Assembly (NCBI GenBank): GCA_017311315.1
Contig: CM029672.1
Location: 11,450,463 to 11,514,462 of the forward strand
DNA length: 64,000 nt
Direction of reading: 5' to 3'
From: Dendrocalamus latiflorus
Lineage: Eukaryota; Streptophyta; Magnoliopsida; Poales; Poaceae
Shown: positions 42,811 to 54,357 of the stretch, in pieces
Position numbering within the stretch: position 1 is the first letter of the stretch
Layout of the letters: every line of letters starts with the position of its first letter
Program-made: the position numbers and the translations under genes
The notes under the pieces: model-generated
What the model was told of the DNA's origin: nothing
What the model saw: only the letters and a program-made list of their open reading frames with translations
Databases searched by the model: none

Positions 42811-43489
42811 AGCAGACTTATTTTTGCAATAGAATCAACTTTCTGTAATAGTTTAGAAGTTCAGTTATCAATAAAAAAATATTATACCTGTTCACGAACA
42901 TTTTAAAAGAGTTAACGTGATTAAAATATAACCTAACAATCATCTTTAAAAATTTGACAGGCCTCCAAATCCAAAACTTTACCTTACATTAAGAAGAATC
43001 GAAGAAATTCCCACAAGAACACCTGAGTACGGTCGTAACCCTAATACAAAAACTTAAAGTATTATTTTTTTCTTTTGGTATCTGATTTGATGAAAATAAA
43101 TAAAATTAAGTACACTAGGTACTCAACAAGTCTCTATAACATAATGCATTTATAGGGCTATTATCTAAATGCAAAATTTAACCAAATGATGGCATTATGT
43201 TTCTTTTGCGTGAAGCCGATTTAACAAATATTATATCATAGCTAGTTTTTAAACCTATGACTTAACCATTTTAAACTAAAATCAAAATATTCAATATCAA
43301 TTAACTTTTTGGGGGCAACTCCCCTCATGATTGCTTACCATGTCCAATCCATACACTCCAGTCAATGTCCTTTACTATACCACCATATCAGGTCTATAAA
43401 AACTATTAACCAGTAACCATTTTATGAAAACTACATACTGTGTTATTTTCATATTTTGCCCATGACCGCAGCATGGCTAATTGAATAGA
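42811..43489. other. AT-rich spacer
   Basis: No gene. The 3' LTR expected for the adjacent gypsy remnant (a match to 52692 onwards, TGTCAGGGCATG..) is not present here. Confidence 0.35.
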
Positions 43490-44395
43490 TTATAACACTT
43501 TACAGAGGTGTACAACTTTATCACAAGGTGGACTTGGAACCACCTCCGGTCCTAGATGTTTCTTTAGCTGGCTAACATGAAAAACCATGTGAATTTGACA
43601 CCCCTCTGGTGGTAAAAGTCTGTAGGCTGAACTTCCACTCTTCTCAATGATTCTGAATGGCCCATAATATCTAGAATGGAGCTTTAACACTTTGTGCAAT
43701 CCAAGAGCATTGTGCCTATAAGGTTGTACCTTAAGATAAACCATATTTCCTTCCTCCAAATTCCTCTCTGTTCTATGCCCATCAGCAAAAAACTTCATCC
43801 TTGAGCCAGCTTTTTCCATATTAGTTTTGATCACTTCCTGGGCAGCTTGTCTATTCTGCAATATGTTCCAGTTCTTGTCAGCTACGAATTCTGGCACCAT
43901 AGCTTCTGTTATCATGGGTGGCTTCATGCCATACAAGGCTTCAAATGGAGTCATTTGCAATGAAATATGAAATGTTGTGTTATACCACCATTTTGCTTGA
44001 AATACCCATGACTTCCACTTTTTAGGATTAGCAAAAATCATGCACCTCAAATAGTTTTCTAGACATTGATTGACTCTCTCCATTTGGCCGTCAAATTGGG
44101 GGGGGTGATATGCACTGCTAAGTCTCAATTTGACTCCTAAAACTTGAAATAATTTTTGCTACAGTTTACTAGTGAACACCTGGTCCCTGTCAAAGATTAT
44201 CACCATTAGAAGCCCATGTAACTTATACACATTATCCATGAAGAGATCAACTACATCTTTCACTAAATATGGATGGCTTAAGGGTATGAAATGAGCATAC
44301 TTTGTGAATCTATCCACTACCACCATGATCACATCTTTTTCTTCGGATTTAGGTAGACCTTCTATGAAATCCATAGTGATATGAGCCCAAGCCAT
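43490..44395 (-). pseudogene. Gypsy integrase, broken
   Basis: The frame at 44159-44395 holds the integrase core start ('ITMDFIEGLPKSEEKDVIMV', 'VDRFTKYAHFIPLSHP'). The frame at 43490-44128 continues with 'SSAYHPPQFDGQMERVNQCL', 'WWYNTTFHISLQMTPFEALY' and the C-terminal 'FRIIEKSGSSAYRLLPPEG...FHVSQLKKHLG'. A stop or shift separates them at about 44130-44160. Expected to be inactive. Confidence 0.85.
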
Positions 44396-44404
44396 CTCTA
44401 GAAC

Positions 44405-45245
44405 TCAAAGTGGCTGCAATAACCCCAGGTATGGCACATTCTCGGATTTATTTGTTTGCGAGATAGCGCATGTCTTAACAAAGTTAGTTACCTTGGCCTT
44501 CATTCTTGGCCAATAAAATAATATTTTCAATCTTTGGGAAGTGGCCTTCTCCCCTGAATGGCCACATAATGCAGAATTGTGGAATGAATTTAGCAATTGC
44601 TCTTTTAGATCAGTGCTTTCACCTATGTAGATTCGGCCATGATATTTTAAAATGCCATTGTTCAATGTATACAGAGGTACACTATTGGCGTCAAGACTCA
44701 ATTTAGCCTCTAACCCTTGACACTTCTCATCACCAATGTAGCTTTGTATTACTTCAAAGATCCATTGAGGTATGACCATTGTGGTTGCCATCATTGTTTC
44801 TATCCCACTTCTTCTAGATAAAGCATCAACTGCTTTATTTTCTCTCCCTTTTCTATATTTCACCTTGTAATCATAACACAATAACTTGATTAAGAGTTTA
44901 TGTTGAATGCCATTAGTCAGCTTCTGTTCTATAATAAACCTTAGACTTTGCTGATTAGTCTAGATTATCAAGGTTGAGCCTGCTAAATAGTGCTTCCATT
45001 TTTTAAGTGCCTCCAATATGGCCATTGCTTCTTTATTATAGATTGACAATGTTGTTGCACTAGGTCCAAGGGATTTACTCATATAAGAAATAGGTCTTTC
45101 TTCCTGCATCAGAATTGCTCCTAAACCATACCCACTTGTATCAATTTCTAATCTAAACAGTTGTTTAAAAATCTGGAAGGGCTAGCACTGGGGCATAGGT
45201 AAGGGCCTCCTTGACCTTCATAAAAGATTTCTGATGTGCATCTCA
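44405..45245 (-). pseudogene. Gypsy RNase H end and integrase zinc-binding region, broken
   Basis: 'YDYKVKYRKGRENKAVDALS' marks the end of RNase H and 'ALCGHSGEKATSQRLKILFY' plus 'WPRMKAKVTNFVKTC' the HHCC zinc-binding region, whose last Cys is lost (C-A-I-S-Q). RNase H between 44890 and 45245 is only traceable in short frames. Confidence 0.7.
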
Positions 45246-46056
45246 TCATTGGAAGGCATTCTTTTTCAGTGAGTTAAATATAGGTCTGCACATAACTCCA
45301 AAACCTTTTATGAATCTCCTATAATAGCCTGCTAAACCAAAGAATCCCCTTAATTGAGTAATGTTCTCAGGAACTGGCCATTCTTGAACTGCTTTAACTT
45401 TTTCGGGATCGGTTGCTACCCCATCTCCATTTATGACATGGCCTAAATACTCCACTTGCGACTAGCTAAAAACACATTTACATCTCTTAGCATACAATTT
45501 GTTCTTTCTCAACACCTCTAGGACTTGTTTGACATGCTCTTTGTGATCTTCCAATATAGCACTATAGATTAGAATATCATAAAAAAACCAAAACAAATCT
45601 CCTCAAGAAAGCAGCCAAGATCTGGTTCATTAGTGCCTGGAATGTGGCAGGGGCATTTGTTAGCCCAAATGGCATTAATAAATATTCATAATGACCATAA
45701 TGGGTGCTAAAGGCTATTTTGTAGATATCTCCAAGGCTTAGTCTTATTTGGTGATAACCTGACTTTAGATCTATCTTTGAGAAGTACTTTGCTCTATGCA
45801 ATTCATCTAATAGATCTTCAATCATAGGTATGGGATACTTATTCTTAATTGTACTTGCATTAAGCTACCTATAGTCTATATATAACCGCCAAGATCCATC
45901 TTTCTTCTTCACTAATATGGCTGGGGAGGAATATTGACTGACACTTGGTCTTGTGACCTGAGATTGTAACAGATTTTCAACCAATGCTTCCATTGCATGT
46001 TTCTTGTAATGAGGTAGACGATAAGGCCTAACATTGACTGGTTTAGTATTAGGCAT
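45246..46056 (-). pseudogene. Gypsy reverse transcriptase, broken into three frames
   Basis: Landmarks: 'SQYSSPAILVKKKDGSWRLY', 'FSKIDLKSGYHQIRL', 'YEYLLMPFGLTNAPATFQAL' and 'YLGHVINGDGVATDPEKVKA'. The catalytic FxDD box is destroyed: the frame reads FVLVFL then stop. Upstream RT sequence is cut by the solo LTR at 46104. Confidence 0.85.
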
Positions 46057-46103
46057 TAAGGGTTAGTATGGTCACAGTTCTTGCTGGGAGGGAGCTCATT
46101 TGG

Positions 46104-49100
46104 TGTCGGGACCCCGGATTTCCGAACCCGGACCCTCTATGTATTACTGCACTAGTCCCAGATCAAAACTAGTGCACACAGTTAAACAGAAATGAATACA
46201 TAACCAACAACGCTTTATTACAATATTAAGGAGTACAGACCGAAAGGTCTCATTATTACAAATGAGGTTTCAAGACCTCACACACACGAAACACAGCGGA
46301 AGCAAAAGATAAACTCGGTGAAGACCCATCAATACGCCACAGGCAATTGACTGGGGAAGCGCGACCTAGTCCTCCGGGAAAAATCCATCACAGCCACAAG
46401 CGAAGCAGTAGTCGTAGGCACCTTCTTGAGCTTCGACTTCCTCTGAGTATTGTTTTTGAGTGTAGCATGTGAGTACATAAAGTACTCCGCAAGCCTTGGG
46501 AAAAATGCGTAGATGCAAGGCTTGACAAAGGAAGGATATATGGTTCTTTTGCCCAAAGCAATGTTTTTAATTTCAATTACTACTAATTACTTTCGAAGGC
46601 ATCAATTTAATAAAGTAAATGTTTTAGCAGAAACTATCATTAACTTTCTAGTGAAGGTTCCATCCACCAACACTAGCTAACCAATTACCATTGGTCAAGT
46701 TTAAAACTGCGGGTTCCATCCACCCTCTCTGGCTCCAACTGCCAGGATACCCTTCCAAGAGTTCCCTCCACTCTCGGAATACAAAAACTTTGATTTTAAA
46801 ACCAAAACCAGAAATCTACCATGTGAATGCATTCCTTGCCCGCCCTTGACCGTGGGCACGGCTATTCGAATAGTTTTACACTCTGCAGAGGTTGTACAAC
46901 TTTACCCACAAGAGATAAATTATCCTAAAAGTCAACATGCTTCCTTTGACATGAGACCCAGATAAAATATCACAAAGCCTTTACCTTACTTTAATCTAGC
47001 TAGATACCACCCGCTGAGGTTTCACCGCAGGTAGGCTAACTGCCCGAACCGAAGCCCCCTCTTGCGCCATATGAGTACAGTAAATCCCTGTCCCTCACTG
47101 TGAATAACCAGTCCATCCCTGGCACCCACTTTCCACTGGTGGCACCTAAACTAGACTATCATAAGTTAGTCAGCTAGGTCGTACCCATATAGACTTGTGG
47201 TTGTACGGTTAATGCTCAGTCTGGACAAACACAAGCGTCGGTCCTTAATTGACTAGGGTGGAACATACACTTTACAAGATCTCGTGCTTCCTGCACCAAT
47301 CCAAACCAACCATCCACCCTAATCTAAACCAATTTCCACATTTTGTTTTATTTTTAAAGGATTAGTGGCAACTCCAATCACCACTAGACTTTAGAAACAC
47401 AAGGGTATTAAAATAATTCATAATTTCCCATTTGCAAGATTTATGAGGTAATCAATAGCATGGCTAAGCATTGTACTACCATTCTAATATTCACAACTGA
47501 ATATAATAATCTCATTAAAGAGTCAAAGGAATTTCTAGGGTTGCAAAGGTACATGGCATTCTTTCAACTGAGGGCATAACAAGGTTGGATTAACTATTAC
47601 CTTAAGATTTGAACTAATATTTTATGTAAATAGCAATGCACATAATTTAAAATAATTGAAACATTTCAAAATCATAGGTTCAAGATGATCAAAGGAGACT
47701 TGCCTTCTTGCACGCTCTCAGGGTCTTCCTGCTGCGGAGTGGAGAGGTCTTCGATAACGTTGGAATCTACGCGGGAAAAGACGAAGCAAACGAAGCAAAT
47801 AAATACAAACAAAAATCAAATAAACTCAAAAACTCAAATAGAGGCCATATTTGGATAGATTATTATTTTAGACGAATTTAGGAGAAAGATTCAGCGGATT
47901 TGGGTTCACACGAGGGAGAACGAATATCTGGAAGATCGGTTGGGAAGAGAAATTACTGAGACAATATTTGGACCAAGAAAGATAGAATGGATTTTATGGA
48001 GATTTTGCAAGATTTGAATTTGAATTTTGAACGTGCACAGAAAATTTGGAATGGGACTGAGGCTTTGAAATTAAACTAGGGGTTGGAATTTGAAATTTAA
48101 ATTTTGAAATACCAAATAAATTTCAAATATTTGAAAGGATGGAAGAAATGGATAGTTTGGAATTTTTGATGAATTTAGAACTTTGAATAGGCTCAAACGG
48201 AGTTAGGATGAAGAAGAACGGGCTCCGGGAAGTTTGAAAAGAGAGAAAAAGGAAAAAGGGATTTTTCTGGAATTATTTTCCTAAAAGAAAATCTGAATTA
48301 TTGCGTCAGCAGGGAATTTAATTTCGGCGGATTTATTTTTCAACGGGAAAAAGGATTAATGACGCCAGCATTGCGTCAGCCATGAGGGGCGCCGGCTGAC
48401 AGTGGGCCCTGGTCCACAGACCGGGTCCATGGACCGAATGGGGAGCCGAGGTGGCACGGCTGCCCGTGTGGCCCTGACGGGGGCGGAACGGTCCGAGATG
48501 GCGCTGGCGTGGCACCATGTCGGCTGCCACGCAGGCGCGGTCGAGATGACGAGGCAGGCTGGCCGGAGGGCGCACGGGGAAGCGAGCCTCGCCGGCGCTT
48601 CGGCGGGCGGCGGCCGGCGGCGAGGGCGGCAACAGGGAGAGGGGCGCACGGGGGTCTCGGGGAAGGGGCGTGGGCTCATCGTGGGCGATCGGAGGCGGCC
48701 GGCAGCGTGAAGAGGCGGCGGTGCGGCTCGGTCGTCGACGGCGAGGGGGCTCCTGTGGCGGAGAAGCGCGGTCGAGGGGTGGTCGAGGTGTGCACTGGCG
48801 CGGCGAAGGCGGCGGTGAGGACGGCGAGGCGCGGCGTGGCTCGAGGCGGCGGCGATTCCTCGCCGGAGCCCAAGACGGCGGCGGAGGTGAGTGCGCACGG
48901 TGCAGGGGCGAAGAGGGGCTCGGGAGAAGCGGGCGAGGACGGAGAGAGGAGGTACGGTGAGAGGGGAGGCCGAGGGGGCTTTTTATAGGGGCTAGGGAGG
49001 GGGCAATTGGCGGGGATTGCTCGCCGGAGATGGCGCGGGACGGCGGGGATTGCGGAGAGGGATAAAGGAAGGTGCGGCCGTAGATGGAAGGGAATCGGGG

Positions 49101-49923
49101 GAGGGGCAAGGATGGAAGGGGCGCGACTTGCGAGGGAAGAAAGGAAAGGGATCGGCGTCGCGCGGGAGAGAGGGGGCGCAGAGGAGCGGTTGCGGGCGGC
49201 GGCGGCGCGGGGTAGAAGATGACCGCGCGGGGAAGACGGAGGCCCTGACGGGCGGGCCCGGGTGCGCAGCGAGGGAGGGGGCGCGGAGCGGCTGACGGGC
49301 AGGGCCCGCGGGCAGAGGGAGCGGGGAAGAGAGGAGGCGTGGCCAGCCGAGATGGCGTCGCGTGGCCCAGGGGGAATTGGGCGGCCCGGAGGATAGGTGC
49401 GGGCGGACGGTCGGATGGGGGAGGGGTGCGACGTGGCAGCCATCCGGAGGGAGGGGGTTTGGATTTTTTTAAATTTTGATTTTGATTTCAGATTTTCAGA
49501 AATTGCCAGGAAATTCAAAAAGGCTCAGAAAAATATGAAAAATACTTCCAAAAATTCCAGGAAAATTCACAGAAGCTCCTGGTGACATTTTGGACTTAAT
49601 AAAAATATTTCCAACTAATGTTGGTATTTAATTTTCATACTTGAAATACTTTTTATTTTCAAAAATAGTTTTTAAACTCTAGAAAATCCAGGAAACCAAA
49701 TAAAAGCCAAATAACTCCAAATAATTAATTTGAATTAGGATTTTTATAGAAATTCAAAATATCTTTTTACTTAATAATAATTTTTAGGTTTTTCTTAAAA
49801 TACTTTTCAAATCTAGCTTTTTCAAAAACAGAAATTCAGGGCAAATCCAAATAAAACCCAAATACTTTAAAATAATTAATTTGAATTTAAATTTTTCAGA
49901 AAGCAAATTTTTGGGATGTTACA
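46104..49923 (-). mobile_element. Solo LTR of a gypsy element, 3.8 kb
   Basis: Plus-strand ends TGTCGGGACCCCGG and ..GGGATGTTACA. The perfect TSD TTTGG is at 46099-46103 and 49924-49928, directly within the pol of the host gypsy. Read on the minus strand it begins TGTAACATCCCAAAAATTTG and ends GGGGTCCCGACA, the style of long-LTR grass gypsy elements. No PBS, gag or pol is present, so it is a solo LTR. The GC-rich segment at 48330-49400 is probably its promoter/leader part; the long open frames there are compositional. Confidence 0.85.
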
Positions 49924-49928
49924 TTTGG

Positions 49929-51062
49929 TTCCTCAAAAACATCAACAAATGGTGCCAAAACCTCATCCATTTTAGATATTTCTTGTAAATGCTCACTATC
50001 CTTAAGTCTGACAACTTTAGCATAAAGTATCATTTATCACACATTAGTCTTTCAAGTTTCTGAGTATTGATCACACAATTCTTCCGAGGATAAGTTTCAT
50101 CAGTGAAAGTAACATGCTTTTCCCCATCTTTACAAATGTTGAACTTCCTGGTTTTCAGGTTTAGACTAACGGGAATGTGCTGATAAATCTAGTCTACCCC
50201 AAATATAACATCACTAGCCACATAGGCGTGGCGCAACGCCACGCCAGCCACCGTGTGGACCGAAGTAAAAGAGGGAAAATTCGCAGAAAAAAGAAAGCGG
50301 AGGGGTTTTTTCGCAAAAAATCGTGGGCCTTTTCGCAATAAAAGGAGACCAGAGGGGTTTTTTTGTAAAAAAACCGAGGGCCTTTTCGGAAGAAGTAAGG
50401 GCCTGTACGTAATTACGGGAAACCTAGGGTCGCTACCCAGCAAAAAAAATATGCAGAGGCCTATTCAAAAAAATACATGGACCTTTTTGCGATAACGGAG
50501 GACCTTTACGTAATTATCGAAAAATGCGAGGAAAGTGCCTCGGCCGGCCGTACGCGAATTTCCTGGCCACGCGCCGGCCGGCCGAGCGCAGGGGGCGACG
50601 TGGAGGCGCTGCGCGGCCGGGAAGTCCCCCGTAAATGTTATGGTTATTATACCCCTTGAGCTCCAATACTCTAAAATCAGAAGAAAAATCCTCTCCTTAT
50701 GTTATATACTAACAACTCTCACATTTTGAGCTACTCTGCAAGGTCTTGCCATCGGCCACTATTACCTTCACAGGGGAATGACTTCTAGTACTGTACCTTG
50801 CCTTAATTGCTAGAGTTGGAGTTATGAAGGTAGCCGATCTTCCAATGTCTACCAGCGCTATTGCACAAGTTTTACCATGGGTTCTCTTAAGAGTAAAAGT
50901 GGTGGCCTCGGCAGTGGTTCCTAAGATAGCATGTAAGGAAATCTAGAGTACTTCTTCTCCCTTTTGATGTATAGGGCTCCCAGGTGGAGTACTAAATTCC
51001 CATTCCGAATTTTCAGGAACCTTTTTCTCCTCATCTTTAATGGTCACTAGATGGATCTATTT
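49929..51062 (-). pseudogene. Gypsy protease region split by a Helitron-like insertion
   Basis: Right of the insertion the minus strand reads 'VKVIVADGKTLQSSSKCES' and 'FSSDFRVLELKGY'; left of it 'DVIFGVD*IYQHIPVSLNL'. Together these are the protease-to-RT linker motif 'LELKGYDVI.GVDW' of gypsy elements. Several stops are present. Confidence 0.7.
50214..50649 (-). mobile_element. Helitron-like nonautonomous element
   Basis: On the minus strand the 3' end reads hairpin (GGCGTGGCG, short loop, CGCCACGCC), TATGTGG, then CTAG followed by host T. The 5' end follows host A. Removing 50214-50649 restores the gypsy codons GGG-TAT-GAT-GTT exactly, with no target duplication, i.e. insertion between A and T. 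These are Helitron hallmarks, except that the 5' end reads TAATAACC rather than starting TC. The interior has repeated 'GGGCCTTTTCGCAAT'-like modules and no Rep/helicase. Confidence 0.65.
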
Positions 51063-52466
51063 CTAGAATTTGCAAACTTTGTTACGCCCTGGTGCCCAAG
51101 GCTCTTGGCAGCAAAAACACTTCCCTCCTGACCACTTGCTATTGGAACTAGCAGTTGCTTTCTCACCTAATTCTCTTTTAGCCCCAGCGTTAGATCCTTT
51201 GCTTGGAATCTGTACTTGGCTAGCACCATTGTTACTGTTTCTTGTACTCCAAGCCGGATACTTCTTGTAAGGGGTGTTGTTCTCATAATTTCTGACATGT
51301 GCATAGGCTTCTACTAAGGTGAGTGGATAATGTGACTTTAAAGGTATATCGATATAATTCTTCAACCAAAATATGAATTACTCCAACAAATACCTCACCT
51401 GTAGTTCAGGATTGTGCCTCTTGACTAATGCCATTAAGCCTTCAAACTTGTCAATGTATGCTTTTACACTTCTCACTTGTGTTAACCCTCTAAAGGCTTC
51501 AGTGATATCATATCTAGTTTCAGAGGCAAATTTTTATAAATCATACAACAAAACTGATGCCAATTCAAACTCTTAGTATCAATAGCATTACTACTAATCC
51601 ACTCATCTACCCTCCCTATAAATTAAATTTTAGCTATATGTACCTTTTGACTTTTAGGTATATTTCCCAATTCAAAACATTCTCCCCCTTCCTTATCCAA
51701 GATTTAGGGTTTCCTCCATCAAACTTTGAAAATTCCAACTTCAGATCTTTACTAAAATTGTGAGTGTGTTGATTTCTTCCTTCATTACTAATGTGTGGCA
51801 TTCCAGGGGCTCTTGGCCAATGATACCCCATGGCTGGCTACCTCGGTCATGAGGTACATACCTTGGTGGTTGGAAGGATTGAAAGGTCGGTGATACATAG
51901 GGAGGAACATAGGGAGGATTTGAATCCAAGAATTGGGATGTGAATGTTCTATTTGCAAATACTGACGGATAGACACTGACCCCAAATGTTCCAATAGTAG
52001 TTTGCTCAGGGACCCTAAGACATGCTGCTACTCCATTGCAAACATTGGCACTAACTCCTGGAGGTACAACTACCGTAGAACCAACATTGGCTGGTGGCAT
52101 AATAAAGGGTAGAGGTGGAATATCACCATGTGAGTTAACTGCATAGTAGTTATGAGTGACTGAATGTCCACTGCCGAGAGTCTGTAGCCGAGCAAAATAC
52201 TCCTCACCCTCTACAGTAGCCATGTTGCTTGCTACTTCATCAGGTCTAGATTTGTCCATCATGGCCTTAAGCACCTCCAACACTTGATCCATCTGAGTTG
52301 AATTCTTCTGGATTTGTTTCTGCAACTGGTTCATCTGCTCCTGGACCTCATTAGAATTGAACTCCATTTACTGCCGCAGCTTCGCCATCTCTCTCTTGAT
52401 TTCCTCCACTTCACCCACCAAGGTTAGATCTCCCTCTTCCTCCGCCACTCTACTTCCTTTCGGCAT
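51063..52466 (-). pseudogene. Gypsy gag, broken
   Basis: ATG at 52466 (MPKGSRVAEEEGDLTLVGEV) runs into a stop just before 52367. The frame resumes with a coiled 'QEQMNQLQKQIQKNSTQMDQ' segment. The gag core 'LKLEFSKFDGGNPKSWIRKG' is in another frame (about 51634-51831). The C-terminal part ends in a zinc-knuckle-like 'GGKCFCCQEPWAPGRNKVCK' (51063-51365). At least three disruptions. Confidence 0.8.
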
Positions 52467-52956
52467 TTTCTATCGCCCCCAATTAGCAGATCTGGAATTT
52501 TACAGGAAGAGATTGGATCATTCCAAACCCTCACTACTAGCAATTGAATCCACACTTTTTCTCAGCGCGGAAATCCAAATCTCCCGAGCCAGCTTAGGGA
52601 TTTTACCCAGGAAACTTGTTCCCTAACCCTCACTGCTCGAGATCAATCCAGATCTGCGCACGGCCGAGAATCGCACTGCTCTGATACCAGATGTCAGGGC
52701 ATGAATTGATTAGGTCCGATTATGGTTTCTATTTGGGGGAAGAAATTGGGGTAATCTGGATTTCGCTAAATAGGAAAGAGTAAAGCAAAGAAGAAAGTAA
52801 GGAACAAAATAAGTAGTAGGTAATAACTAGGGTTTCATTTCATACATCATTCAATACAAGCGATGGCTTAAATAGCCTACAAATAACAGCAGTAGCTCCG
52901 ACGACAAAAGTAACAGGCGTGATCGGGAACAATAACGGAAAATGAGAGTGACGAGT

Positions 52957-53033
52957 GGTTGAAGCGCTACCTACATGGTCGTAGTGCTACCTGCGTGGTC
53001 GTAGCACTATCTACGTGGTCGAAGCGCTATCTC
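52957..53033. repeat. 20-bp tandem repeat in gypsy 5' LTR
   Basis: 'GCTACCTACATGGTCGTAGT' and variants follow each other about 3.5 times (GTGGTCGTAGC / GTGGTCGAAGC with a 20-bp period). Confidence 0.85.
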
Positions 53034-53186
53034 TAGATCCCACCGTCCAGCCTTCATACCACCCGCAAGCGACGATAACCAGACTATATCATTAGATGAA
53101 AGGGCATTGAAGAATTTCCACCGTCGGATAACTAAAATATTATGCTGCCTGTTTCCAAAACTACCCAGATTTTTAGAAACCTGACA

Positions 53187-53327
53187 GTTGGGTTTTGTAG
53201 GGAAGGTGCAAAGAGCTGCTTGGTTTGGTTGCATCTTCCGATCGCTGGTGGGTGGGACTGTGTCCGCTCGGGTGTTTTTGGCACGGCTAGTTTGGTTTGG
53301 CTCGTTCGGCACCGTGATTGCTTCGCC
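53187..53327 (-). repeat. Second copy of the PPR upstream segment
   Basis: Shares with 42648-42799 'GTTGGGTTTTG', 'CTTGGTTTGGTTGCAT', 'CCGATCGCTGGTGGG' and 'CGGGTGTTTTTGGCACGGC'. No PPR coding sequence follows it. Confidence 0.85.
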
Positions 53328-53343
53328 TCCACACGGTGATTTC

Positions 53344-53576
53344 GGGTATGTTCTTTTTGACTTTTGAAACTGGTGTTTGTCTTTTGCTATAATACCTAAC
53401 TTTCAAACAGAGTATTTTTTCAAGATAGGATCTACAAGTTAATTGTAGTACACGTTGCAAACTCAGCATCTGTACTATCTAAAATTACAAGCGAGTATCT
53501 CTCTCTATAATCTCTATTGCAAACAGTTAAAATTCAAAAAATTTAACCAAAAATCACAACCATAAAGAACAGGCTT
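53344..53576. mobile_element. MITE family A, copy 3
   Basis: GGGTATGTTCTTTTTGACTT .. AAAGAACAGGC. The interior motifs 'TTTTCAAGATAGGATCTACA' and 'AGTTAATTGTAGTACA' match the copies at 7610 and 37735. It directly abuts the duplicated PPR upstream segment. Confidence 0.7.
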
Positions 53577-54357
53577 CTTCATATGTCCCAACACCCCAGG
53601 CCGGCTCGTGTCGTCAAGCTGATGCACGCGGTCGTGGAGGCGGCCAGCTGGCCGGCTCCGCACGTTCGCGCGGCAGGTGGATTCCGGCGTGCCCGCGTGC
53701 TGTGTCCCGCCGGGCGCTAGGGAATCATGGCGGTCGCGTCGGTCACGGGCTCGCGGCCACGTCTCGGGAGACTGCCGGGGTGGCATGCCGTGATTCCCGT
53801 GTCCAGCCGCTGCAGCTGGGCATCAGCCGTGCAATTCCGCAGTAGCAATACTAATTTGATCCAAAACTTCTCCGAATCAAGACCCAACCCAAGGGCAAGA
53901 CAATCATACGAGAATTCAACTATACCCGTAACTCAGGCAGGTTCAAGCATAAACTTCTAACGATTCAAGTAACAACAACACGGGAGTAAAATGTTAATTG
54001 TTAAACGGGGTTACAGAGCATCAAGCAATCTGACTTCGAGATTTGCTACCCGCAACACGGCAGATAGTCTACAGTCATTTCACACGAATAACAAGAGAGA
54101 AACTTAAAGCCAATATCCACAGCAACTACCTATAAGAAGAGAAACCTTCACACATGTTCAGCAGGCAATCGCAGGGGGAATGTACATGACATCGGTGTCC
54201 TATCCTGAAAACAGCAACTTCACAGGGGTTCGATCAACTTGGGAGGATCGCGCTCGTGGAAATTCAACAGAAATCCTGCAGAGATTCGACGGCAATGTTC
54301 AGATCATCCATACGTTTACAATGGTTGTGTATTCGAGACATGTGCTTAGCACTTACA
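53577..54357. other. Intergenic with GC-rich block, plus ERD4 3' UTR
   Basis: 53585-53830 is GC-rich without a recognised product. The part near 54000-54357 probably contains the 3' UTR of the ERD4-like gene. Confidence 0.3.

Larger units (their letters stand above)
43490..53033 (-). mobile_element. Decayed gypsy LTR retrotransposon with two nested insertions
   Basis: Minus-strand order from right to left: partial 5' LTR (52692 rightwards, TGTCAGGGC...), tRNA-Met primer site (plus 52678-52689, GCTCTGATACCA), gag, zinc knuckle, protease, RT, RNase H region, integrase. All coding parts carry stops and shifts. It is interrupted by a 3.8 kb solo LTR (46104-49923) and a Helitron-like element (50214-50649). 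No 3' LTR is found left of 43490, so the element is truncated or its LTR was lost. The outer LTR boundary on the right is not fixed; 53033 marks the end of a 20-bp repeat within it. Confidence 0.8.

Noticed and set aside
42019..42832. Large Arg/Ala/Pro-rich frames on both strands over the PPR 5' end
   Set aside because: These are compositional shadows of the GC-rich PPR coding start; the DYW-terminated minus frame is the real gene.
48333..49518. Overlapping open frames of up to 280 codons in the 3.8 kb solo LTR
   Set aside because: All are in a GC-rich LTR segment and low-complexity, with no domain, and are enclosed by a perfect-TSD solo LTR.
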